NCBI GenBank assembly: GCA_963711675.1
Contig: CAVQFB010000011.1
Coordinates: forward strand, 496,001-560,000
Reading direction: 5' to 3'
From: CAVQFB01 sp963711675
Lineage (GTDB): Bacteria; Acidobacteriota; Terriglobia; Terriglobales; Acidobacteriaceae
DNA: 64,000 nucleotides
Shown: in pieces, positions 53,336 through 61,450 of the stretch
How the letters are laid out: each line of letters begins with the position of its first letter
Position numbering within the stretch: the first letter of the stretch is position 1
Position numbers and translations under genes: made by a program
The notes under the pieces: generated by a model
The model's input: the letters and a program-made list of their open reading frames with translations, nothing else
The model's database searches: none
Told to the model about the DNA's origin: nothing

Positions 53336-53386
53336 AATGCTCACACGTCACAGACTTGACGCTGACGAACAAACTAGATTGTCCTC

Positions 53387-53947
53387 ATGCCATGGGGACT
53401 CACGCGTCTTCACCACAGCGGGCAGAGTCATTTCGTCACTTTCTGCTGCTACCATCGCCGTCGGTTATTCACGACCGACGCAAGCAGACGAATCTTCGAG
53501 TCAGCCTTGGAGCGGGTGCGGCGCAGTTCCAGACTTCACGTTTACGGATATGTCATCATGCCCGAGCATGTTCACTCTCCTGCTCTAGCGAACCACAACC
53601 AGGACTATACCTCTGGCGCGATGCGCTGAAGTCGTTGAAGCAAGGAGTATCGCGGCGTTTGATTGGCGATGCGGAGCATTTCTGGCAAAAGCGGTACTAC
53701 GATTTCAATGTTCGAAATTACCCGCAGTTTGTGGAAAAGCTGCGCTATATTCATCGCAATCCGGTCAAACGCGGGGTTGTGCGAGCGTCCGGAGGACTGG
53801 GAGTGGAGCAGTTTCCGCCACTACGTAACCGGTTGTAAAGGACGGGTAGAGATCGAGTCGGAGTGGACGGCGCGAAAACGCGAACGAGCGGCGGGAAGAC
53901 TTTGTCCAGCCGTCGAACTGCCCCACTCAAGCCAAAACCGGGCTTGA
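53387..53947 (+). pseudogene. RAYT, full-length but frame-broken copy
   Basis: Homologous to the fragment at 49391 but retaining its second half. PWGLTRLHHSGQSHFVTFCC and IMPEHVHS are in frame one to about 53575. Then WRDALKSLKQGVSRRL, HFWQKRYYDFNVRNYPQFVE with the catalytic Tyr, and YIHRNPVKRG are in a second frame, and CERPEDWEWSSFRHYVTGC is in a third. At least two indels (near 53575 and 53780) break it; the final codons run into REP-A copy 4. Repair of the frame would give a normal RAYT, so either it decayed recently or base-call errors are involved. Confidence 0.85.
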
Positions 53948-53952
53948 GTGGG
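53922..53952. repeat. REP-A palindrome, copy 4 (inverted)
   Basis: The same 12-bp arms with the loop complementary to copies 1 and 3, so the two REP-A elements around the 53387 RAYT face each other. A GTCATCCTGAGCGAAG-type repeat in reverse (CTTCGCTCAGGATGAC) follows at 53962-53977. Confidence 0.9.
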
Positions 53953-54116
53953 CCACCCGCCACTTCGCTCAGGATGACAAAAGTTTCAGGAGCATCCCGT
54001 CCGCCGGGTCCGTTCGATGACAAGGGTAGTTAAGAGCATCGCGTCGGATGACCGGATTTTGACGACAAGGGGTTTCGGATGCAATCCCGTCGGCCAGCAC
54101 CGATATACCGCGTACT

Positions 54117-54560
54117 CTACTTTTTCTGCAGGCTGCTGTGGCTGGCCACGCAGAGCCACTTACCGTCCTGGAAGACCCAAGTGTCGGTGAAGCGGCCGAA
54201 GTGTTCGTAAGGTTTGGTGTCGTAGACGCCCTTGGTGTGGTAAGTGCCGGTCACGATCGCGGTATTGGGATACATCTCGACTTTGACGTCCTGAATGTTC
54301 ATCAGGCTGGGCTTGAACTTGGGGTCGGCGAAGTCGGCCAGGAATTTTCCGCGATTGCTGACCTCTCCATCGAATTCTGTATTCACAAACTTGTCGGCAA
54401 TCATGCTCGCGATGGCATCGGCGTCACGGCTCACCTGGGCCTGGTTCCACATGCGTTCGAGTGAAACCAAGTGGTTGGCGTCCGTGTTGGAAGCATCCTT
54501 GGAAGCCTGCGCGAGGGCGCACGCAGCGAGGATAAGACTGCAGAAAATCGGCTTGAGCAT
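54117..54560 (-). CDS. Secreted SnoaL-like / DUF4440 protein
   Basis: A 147-aa protein from ATG 54560, chosen for its signal peptide (PIFCSLILAACALAQ); the frame is open back to 54755. The mature part SLERMWNQAQVSRDADAIAS, FVNTEFDGEVSNRGKFLADF and DTWVFQDGKWLCVASHSSL follows the DUF4440 pattern. No active-site residues can be assigned. It is the first ordinary gene right of the REP island. Confidence 0.82.
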   Translation of the reverse strand: MLKPIFCSLILAACALAQASKDASNTDANHLVSLERMWNQAQVSRDADAIASMIADKFVNTEFDGEVSNRGKFLADFADPKFKPSLMNIQDVKVEMYPNTAIVTGTYHTKGVYDTKPYEHFGRFTDTWVFQDGKWLCVASHSSLQKK

Positions 54561-55035
54561 GGGGCTGGACTCCGGCGGTTGATGCCCGCCTTGGGCAGAA
54601 TCTTCCAGACGATAGCAAGGAGTTATACCGTTCTGCCACTTGAAACCCGCGGGCATTATTACGAATGTCACTGCCCTGCTTCGCTTCGTGCCTCGTAGCG
54701 AGTTCTGCGAATTTTTCGTTTCGGATGTACGGCCAGTTGCTCGGGAAAAACTCATTCGTCACGATCCGCAAAAGCAGATCCCTCACCCAAGGCACCGGTT
54801 CGGAGCGACAGGAAGTCTGGCCAGGGTTCAAGTGCTGCACCTCGTGGTTACCCCCTAACATCCACATTTAAAAGACCAAAAGCCGCTGGCCCGCCGGCGG
54901 AGGTAATCATGGGTTCATCGTCCTCCGTACCATTGGAGATTTCCCGCTCATCGGTGAAGATAGGGACCGTAACGGCCTGCGCGGACGCTTGCAGTTCCCT
55001 CCCTCCGTGATCGCCCAAGGCTCTTACTCCATCTC
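54561..55035. other. Intergenic region, 475 bp
   Basis: Upstream region of two divergent genes. I see no gene, no REP copy and no obvious hairpin. Confidence 0.45.
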
Positions 55036-56070
55036 ATGACCGAACTGACCACGCCCGAGCCCGAGACTCCCGAAGCAGCGCCGCAGCACGACTTCGACCA
55101 GGCTTCTGAAAGCTGGCAGACCTTTCTGCAAACCGTGCTGGGCATTGTCCTGGTGATGGCCACCGGCGTGGTCGCGCACTACTACGCTCCGCCCTCGCCC
55201 AATGAGCTGAATGATCAGGTCAAGCAGCTGACCTCGCAGGTGGAACTGCTGAAGCAGGAGCAGTCGATGCCCGCCATGGTACTCAACCGCTACAGCAATT
55301 CCATTTGCTACATCTATGGCGTCTATCAGGTGGGATTTCCGGGGCAGGTTCCGGCGTTGCGCGCGCGCTTGTCAGGCACGGGATTCATCGTGGGCGAGGG
55401 ATTGCTCGCCACCAATCGCCACGTGGCTGAGCCGTGGTATGGCGATCCTGAAGCCGATGCGCTGATTCACAAGGGCGCAAAGCCGATGCTCGAGAAGCTT
55501 GTGGCATTTTTTCCCGGAGTCATGATGCCGGTGAACATCACGCCTACCGTGGTTTCGGCGCAGGGAGATTTGGCGGTGCTGCACATGGACCCGCCGGCTT
55601 CCTCGCACCTCTGCCGCCTCTGCCGTTAGCGACGAAGTCCCCGAAGCCGGGCGAACTGGTAGCGGTGATTGGCTATCCGATGGGCATTGCCGGAATGGTG
55701 GCGAAGTCTCCTACCGCCGTTTATGAGCGGCTGGCGTACCGCCGCGACGATATCGGCGCGGCTAATGAACTGGCAGCGCTATCGCTGATTCGCCCCTCTG
55801 CCACCTGCGGACACCTGGGGGACGTGGTCGGCGACAAGCTGATTTACGACGCGCCCACCGCCCATGGCGGCAGCGGCGGCCCGGTGTTCAACTCGCGAGG
55901 CGAAGTGATTGGAGTGAACTCAGCTTTCCTCGACGGTTTCTCCGGCGGAACGCTGGGCATCTCTTCCGACGCGCTGCGTCCGTTGCTGGTGGTCGCAAAA
56001 GAGGCGCGCCACAGTCGTCAAAGCTACCGAACCTACGAAGGCGGCGGCGCTGAAGACCGCGGTACGGTAG
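55036..56070 (+). CDS. Membrane-anchored trypsin-like serine protease (two frameshifts)
   Basis: About 345 aa after restoring the frame. A transmembrane helix lies at residues 34-48 (VLGIVLVMATGVVAHYY), then a coiled coil and an S1C/trypsin-like domain: His in GFIVGEGLLATNRHVAEPWY, Asp in VVSAQGDLAVLHMD and Ser in THGGSGGP-like TAHGGSGGPVFNSRGEVIGV, a complete triad. A C is missing near 55600, and a second break near 56009 makes the frame run on to 56180; with it repaired the end is EPTKAAALKTAVR and a stop at 56070, which no longer overlaps clcA. There is no PDZ domain, unlike DegP. Confidence 0.8.
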
Positions 56071-56085
56071 CAGTCAGAGCGGCTC

Positions 56086-57977
56086 TTACCAGCTATTTGT
56101 CGGAACCCTTCCCAGTTTTTGGATCCATCCCGGCTCGCGCACATGCTCTTCTTCCAGGCGGCGCAGGCGCGCGGCCATGATTCCGGGCCGTCCCAGATAT
56201 CCGACGACTTCGCCAGGATCGTCTGCGATCGACTACCGGCAAGCGGCCGATATTATTGCGCAGCATCTTGGCGGAGGCCTCGTGCGAGAGCTCGTCAGGA
56301 TAAGTCACGACGACGCTGCGTGTGAACTGGCTTCGAGCACGGCTCATCGTTCCGTCGGGATCTTTGTCGAGCGCGCGCAGAACGTCTCCGCGCGTGATGA
56401 CGCCGGCCAGCTTGCCTTCCCATCCACGATCAGCATTCCCTGGTGGCGGCTCACAGCCGGGTCATGTCGCGCGATGCGGTCGGCCAGTTCGGCCACGCGC
56501 ATATGGCCGGAAGAGTGGGCGCTTCGCGGTCCATGGTTTCGCGCACGTCCATCTGTTGCAGCACGTCGGCTTCGTAATCCTGATGGATGTGCAGACCGCG
56601 GCGGGCCAGCTTCTCGGTCATGATCGAAGCCTTCGGCATGAGCAGCATGGCGATGCCGTCGGCGATCACGCTGACCAGCATGAGCGGAAGAACGGAGTTG
56701 TAATCGCGGGTAATTTCGAAGGCAAAAATAATGAATGTGAATGTGGCGCGCGAGGCCGCTCCGAATACCGCTCCCATCGCGACCAGAGCAAACGCTCCGG
56801 CGAGAAAGATGGGCTGCGGGGAAAATACTGATTCATAGCGATGGCGAAGACGCCGCCGAGGGCCGCGCTCGACATGAACATGGGCGCCAGCAATCCGCCC
56901 GATGTTCCCGAGCCGAGCGACACCACCAGAGCGACGGCTTTGGCGATCATCACGAGGATCAGCAACTTCCAGAGCGAGGTCGCATTCAGGATGTCGCCGA
57001 TCGTGTCATAGCCGACGCCGAGAACCGCGGGCACAAAATAGCCGATGATGCCCAGGCCGAGCGCACCAATCGCGGGCCACCAAAGCTCGTCGATGGGCAG
57101 CTTTTCAAATTGATCTTCGGTCCAGTAAAGCAGTTTGCTGAAGCCGACCGCCGCCAATCCACAAATCACTCCCGAGCAGCAGATAGAAGGGCAGGGCGCG
57201 CGGGATGCCGAAATCCATCGCGTGCAACCTAAACATCGGGCCGCGCCCAGAAGTTGCATGTGTACTGCGGTGGCGAGCGTGCTGGCGATCACCAGCGGAA
57301 TAAATGACCGCGCCTTGAATTCGAACAGCAGCAGCTCGATAGCCAGGATCACGCCCGCAATCGGCGTGTTGAACGTTGCGGACATGCCCGCGGCCGCGCC
57401 ACAAGCGAGCAGAACTTTTCGCTCCGATGCGGTGGTGTGAGACAATCTGTCCGACGAGCGATCCGACCGCGCCTCCGGTCTGGATAATCGGCCCTTCCGC
57501 GCCGAAGGGGCCACCGGTGCCGATCGCGATCGCCGCGGAAATCGGCTTCAGGATCGCGACCCGCGGCTGCGATCCGGCTGCGGTTCACTAGCACCGCTTC
57601 CATCGCCTCGGGAATGCCGTGGCCCTTGATCTTGTCGGTGCCCGTATTTCGCCATGAATCCGACGATGATTCCGCCGATCGACGGGCATGACGATGACCC
57701 ACGGACCTAGTTGGTTATGGCGCGCGCTGATGAAGTCGGCGACAAAGCGGTGGTAGAAAAAGAGGTTGGTAAACAGGCCAATCAGCTTGTAGAGGGCAAA
57801 CGCGACAACGCCGGCGACTAAGCCAATCCCGCCGCCAGAGAACGACACCAACACCATGCGGAATTGCGCCGGCGCGGCGACAGAGAGCGGGTCGTGGCCA
57901 TTGGTCTGGGATTCGGGCCGAGTATTGCTACGAGACGCGCCGTCGCGAGGCGTCTGCCGGTCATCGGTTTCGGACAT
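56086..57977 (-). pseudogene. clcA: ClcA-type chloride channel/antiporter with C-terminal CBS domains, many frameshifts
   Basis: Motifs of a CLC protein occur in order but in different frames: IKGHGIPEAMEAV (GSGIP-like), GTGGPFGAEGPIIQTGGAVG (the GxEGP motif) and GSGTSGGLLAPMFMSSAALG, then CBS-domain sequence near the C-terminus and a stop at 56086. I count about eight to ten indels in 1.9 kb, denser than in the other broken genes here. The protein would exchange chloride for protons in the inner membrane. It may be a true pseudogene or a badly called stretch. It starts 11 bp after marR, so the two form an operon. Confidence 0.75.
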
Positions 57978-57988
57978 TCGTTGGTTCG

Positions 57989-58441
57989 CTATCCTTTTCT
58001 GGTCGCGACAGTAGCCGGCGGGCCGCCTGTGCCTCGCATCACGCTCTTGAGCGCGCGCAACAGCCCCGGACCGGCTGCGCTCAGTTCAGCTCTGTGATGG
58101 AGGGCAAGCTCACGCAGCATCTTCTCTCCCTTGGGCGTCAGTGAGAGCAGCACCTCACGGCGGTCTTCGCCGCTGCGCTCGCGGCGCACATAGCCACCCA
58201 CGGCGAGCCGGTTCACCAGTTCCACCGCGCTGTGGTGCTGAATCTGCATCTGTTCCGCCAACTCTCCAATTCGCGGTCTAAGGTTCGCCGGCAGTCCCTT
58301 GATCGCCAGCAGCAGCTGGTACTGGCGCGTTTCGAGGCCTGCGGCGCGCGCCGCCTGCTCACTGAAGTGCAGGAACCGGCGGATCAGGTAGCGAAACTCC
58401 GCCAGAGATCGATAGTCGTTCAGGGTGAGGGTTCGGTTCAT
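57989..58441 (-). CDS. MarR-family transcriptional regulator
   Basis: A 150-aa winged-helix repressor. The DNA-binding part is RIGELAEQMQIQHHSAVELV (recognition helix HHSAVELVNRL), then the wing VRRERSGEDRREVLLSLTPK. N- and C-terminal helices form the dimer interface. It sits directly upstream of clcA in one operon, and a palindrome lies in its promoter region, so it probably represses itself and clcA in response to an unknown ligand. Confidence 0.9.
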   Translation of the reverse strand: MNRTLTLNDYRSLAEFRYLIRRFLHFSEQAARAAGLETRQYQLLLAIKGLPANLRPRIGELAEQMQIQHHSAVELVNRLAVGGYVRRERSGEDRREVLLSLTPKGEKMLRELALHHRAELSAAGPGLLRALKSVMRGTGGPPATVATRKG

Positions 58442-58481
58442 GCCGCGGATTATATCGGACCAAGATCCTGCTTTCTAATTG

Positions 58482-58496
58482 TATCGTATCACGATA
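58482..58496 (-). promoter_or_regulatory. Candidate MarR operator
   Basis: TATCGT-ATC-ACGATA, a perfect 6-bp inverted repeat with a 3-nt centre, 40 bp upstream of the marR start, in a locally AT-rich stretch. The size and position are typical of MarR-family sites. Binding is inferred. Confidence 0.6.
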
Positions 58497-58501
58497 TATA
58501 G

Positions 58502-59000
58502 GCCAATGAAAACGGCCCGGGACCCAATTCCGCGCCTCTGCCCCCTCCCGAATCCCGATGGTGTCCTAAAATAAAGGCACTTTGCGCTTCAACGAATTTT
58601 GCTCTCCTGGTCATCCTGAGCGAAGCTAATTCGTTCGTCCGCGAACGAATATGCGAAGCCGAAGGACCCCGCACCGCCCGCCCTCACCACAGGCCCGGCA
58701 AGGAGTTCTCTTAACCGCTCTTACAAAAGGCCTTAGTGGTACGAACTCCTCTACACGCCTTCGCAGAAGATCGACAGACATGGGATCCCATTCGAGTCGC
58801 TGACGCTCCCTCAGGGCAGGCTTTTCGACTGCACGGCAGAACGCGCAGGCGCATACTGCCGCTCCGCTCAAGATGACAGTGCTAGAAATGGGCTACGCAC
58901 ATTGGAACAACACTCGAATCCCTCACCACTGGCAACTCCCGTCAACCTCCTTTAGAATCGCTAGTCCCACACTTTTCAATACGCCGGAGAGGTCGCCGCC
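58502..59000. repeat. Intergenic region with GTCATCCTGAGCGAAG-type repeat
   Basis: At 58608-58670 a dispersed repeat (GGTCATCCTGAGCGAAGC ... GCGAAGCCGAAGGACC) contains a perfect 9-bp hairpin, ATTCGTTCG-TCCG-CGAACGAAT, at 58629-58650. A CCCTCAGGGCAGGCTTTTCGACT remnant lies at 58808-58830 (related to the unit in dnaE2). No gene is seen. Confidence 0.7.
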
Positions 59001-60350
59001 TTGATTCCGCGTTATACACGCCCGGAAATGGGCCGCATCTGGAGTGAAGAGAACCGCTTCCGCACATGGCTCGAGGTGGAGGTCGCCGCCACCCTGACTC
59101 TGGCGGAGGCCGGCCTGGTTCCCAAAGAGGCCGCCCGGGATATCAGCGAGCGCGCCGACTTTCGAGTGGAGCGCATCCAGGAGATCGAGGCCGAGGTGCG
59201 CCACGACGTTATCGCCTTTACCACCGCGGTCGCGGAGATCGTGGGGCCGCACGCGCGCTGGTTCCACTATGGCCTGACTTCAAACGATGTCGTCGACACG
59301 GCACAGGCTCTGCTGATCCGCCAGGCCTCGGGAATTATCGCGGAAGATCTCAGCCGGCTCTCGGATGTATTGAAGCGGCGAGCCTGGGAGTTCAAAGACA
59401 CGCCGATGGTGGGCCGCACGCACGGAATCCACGCGGAGCCGATCACGTTTGGTTTCAAACTGGCGAACTGGTATTCCGAGGTGCAGCGCGATATCCGGCG
59501 TTTCAGTGATGCCGCCGAGGACATGCGAGTGGGAAAGTTCTCCGGGGCCGTCGGTACATTTGCCCATCTCACACCTGAACTCGAAGAAAAAATCTGCAAG
59601 CGTCTTGGATTGAAGGCAGCCGCAGTATCCTCGCAGGTCATCCAGCGCGACCGCCATGCTGCGTATCTCGCAACGCTGGCGGTGATCGCGTGCACGCTCG
59701 ACAAAATCGCCACCGAAATACGCCACCTGCAGCGCACCGAAGTGCGTGAAGCTGAAGAATTCTTCAGCGAGAAGCAGAAGGGATCTTCGGCTATGCCGCA
59801 CAAGCGTAACCCGGTGACTTGCGAGCAGATCAGCGGCCTGGCGCGGGTAGTGCGCTCGAATGCCCTGGCGGGATTCGAAAACGTTGCCTTGTGGCACGAG
59901 CGCGACATCTCACACTCATCGGTCGAACGCGTCATTCTGCCCGACTCGACGACACTCGTCGACTACCTGCTGCAAAAGACTACCAACCTGATCGACACCA
60001 TGTTTGTCTATCCCGAGCGCATGGTGGCGAACCTGAACAGCACGCACGGCCTGGTGTTCAGCGGGCAGTTGCTGCTCGATCTGGTGGAGCAAGGCGTATC
60101 GCGTGAGGATGCTTACCGCCTGGTGCAGGGCCATGCCATGCACGCCTGGAAGGAAGGGCTCGATTTTCACCAACTCGTCACGCACGACAAAGAGATCACG
60201 AGCCGGGTACCGCGTCAGAAGCTGGAACACGCCTTCGACCTGAAGCGGCAGCTGCGAAACATCGACAAAATCTTTGACCGCGTCTTCGGGAACACTAAGC
60301 CGCAGCCAACAAAATCTCCCAAGAAACCATCGAAGAAGCGCGTAAACTAG
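59001..60350 (+). CDS. purB: Adenylosuccinate lyase
   Basis: A 449-aa fumarase/aspartase-superfamily enzyme catalysing two fumarate-releasing steps of purine synthesis (SAICAR to AICAR and adenylosuccinate to AMP). The family signature GSSAMPHKRNPVTCEQISGL is at about 263-282 with the catalytic Ser loop; HDVIAFTTAV and TSNDVVDTAQALLI are the other conserved regions, and MVGRTHGIHAEP holds the catalytic His. The start is TTG 59001, with GGAGAGG upstream. The C-terminal tail is Lys/Pro-rich (PQPTKSPKKPSKKRVN), an unusual extension. The HEAT-repeat gene follows after 38 bp. Confidence 0.95.
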   Translation: MIPRYTRPEMGRIWSEENRFRTWLEVEVAATLTLAEAGLVPKEAARDISERADFRVERIQEIEAEVRHDVIAFTTAVAEIVGPHARWFHYGLTSNDVVDTAQALLIRQASGIIAEDLSRLSDVLKRRAWEFKDTPMVGRTHGIHAEPITFGFKLANWYSEVQRDIRRFSDAAEDMRVGKFSGAVGTFAHLTPELEEKICKRLGLKAAAVSSQVIQRDRHAAYLATLAVIACTLDKIATEIRHLQRTEVREAEEFFSEKQKGSSAMPHKRNPVTCEQISGLARVVRSNALAGFENVALWHERDISHSSVERVILPDSTTLVDYLLQKTTNLIDTMFVYPERMVANLNSTHGLVFSGQLLLDLVEQGVSREDAYRLVQGHAMHAWKEGLDFHQLVTHDKEITSRVPRQKLEHAFDLKRQLRNIDKIFDRVFGNTKPQPTKSPKKPSKKRVN

Positions 60351-60388
60351 CGCGGCGCACGGCGTCTTCTCGCCCCGAGGCAACCTCT

Positions 60389-61387
60389 ATGCAAGTCGCA
60401 ATATGGCTCCGGCCGTTTGCATTCGTATTGATCTCGTCGTCTTTGTTTCTTGCGCAGCAGCCAGCCGATCAACCTCCGGCATCGCAACAGAAGCCGGAAG
60501 CACAACCGAAACAGTCCGAGTCGGCGGCAACGCAGGACAAGCCCGCGCAGCAAGCCACGCCCCCAGCGGCCCAACCCGAGAAAACTCCGCCGAATGAAGC
60601 AGCAAAGCCGCCGGAAATCCCTAAAGACCCGAAGGCCTATGCCTGGAACATGCTCAATGTGGCCATCGCCGGAAACAAGACGGGCAGCCGCGCGAGCGCG
60701 GTCCGGGTGCTGGGCCTAGTACCGAAAGATCTGCACGCACGCCAGCTGGCCGAAAAAGCGCTGATCGACGATAAGCCCGAGGTGCGAGCCGCCGGGGCGA
60801 TGGCGCTGGGAGCGATGAATGCCCGCTCCAGCATTCCGAAACTGAAGAGCGCTTTGTCGGATGACGAACCTGTAGTCGTGCTCGCTGCCGCCCATGCGCT
60901 CGATCTCCTGCACGATGATTCCGCGTTCGAGATCTACTACGAACTCCTGACCGGAGAGCGCAAGGCTTCGAAGGGATTAATTGCCTCACAGACCGCCGGA
61001 CTGAAAGATCCAAAGAAGCTGGCGATGATGGGATTCGAAGAAGGGATCGGGTTCGTTCCCTTTGCGGGCATGGGCTGGGAAGCCTACCGCCGGCTCACAA
61101 AAACCGACACCTCACCGGTTCGCGCCGCAGCCGCCAAAGTTTTGATCAAAGACCCGGATCCCGAAAGCGGGAAGGCCATCGGCAAGGCCGCCACCGCGGA
61201 TAAAAACTGGATTGTTCGTGCTGCCGCGCTCGAAGCGCTGGCCAAGCGCGGTGATCCGTCATTGATCGAGCCCGCGGAATTCGCGATGTGGGACGACAAG
61301 GAAGCGGTGAAGTTCACCGCGGCGGCGACAGTGATACATCTGATGGATGTGAAGGAGGGGCCGAAGGCGGGGAAAAAGAGCAGGTGA
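60389..61387 (+). CDS. Secreted HEAT-repeat protein
   Basis: A 332-aa protein. Signal peptide (PFAFVLISSSLFLAQQ), then a Pro/Gln/Ala-rich low-complexity stretch to about residue 80. HEAT-like helical repeats follow: ARQLAEKALIDDKPEVRAAG, IPKLKSALSDDEPVVVLAAA and NWIVRAAALEALAKRGDPSL. Such repeats mediate protein binding. The basic end GPKAGKKSR is probably a tail. It is close behind purB on the same strand, but no functional tie is evident. Confidence 0.82.
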   Translation: MQVAIWLRPFAFVLISSSLFLAQQPADQPPASQQKPEAQPKQSESAATQDKPAQQATPPAAQPEKTPPNEAAKPPEIPKDPKAYAWNMLNVAIAGNKTGSRASAVRVLGLVPKDLHARQLAEKALIDDKPEVRAAGAMALGAMNARSSIPKLKSALSDDEPVVVLAAAHALDLLHDDSAFEIYYELLTGERKASKGLIASQTAGLKDPKKLAMMGFEEGIGFVPFAGMGWEAYRRLTKTDTSPVRAAAAKVLIKDPDPESGKAIGKAATADKNWIVRAAALEALAKRGDPSLIEPAEFAMWDDKEAVKFTAAATVIHLMDVKEGPKAGKKSR

Positions 61388-61450
61388 GGCGGCTTCTACG
61401 TTAATGGTCTCGCGTTCGTGACTGCAATGACGGCGCGATGCTGTCCGATG

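Noticed and set aside
54756..55035. Small forward and reverse open frames
   Set aside because: No RBS, no conserved pattern and several overlapping frames of equal merit.
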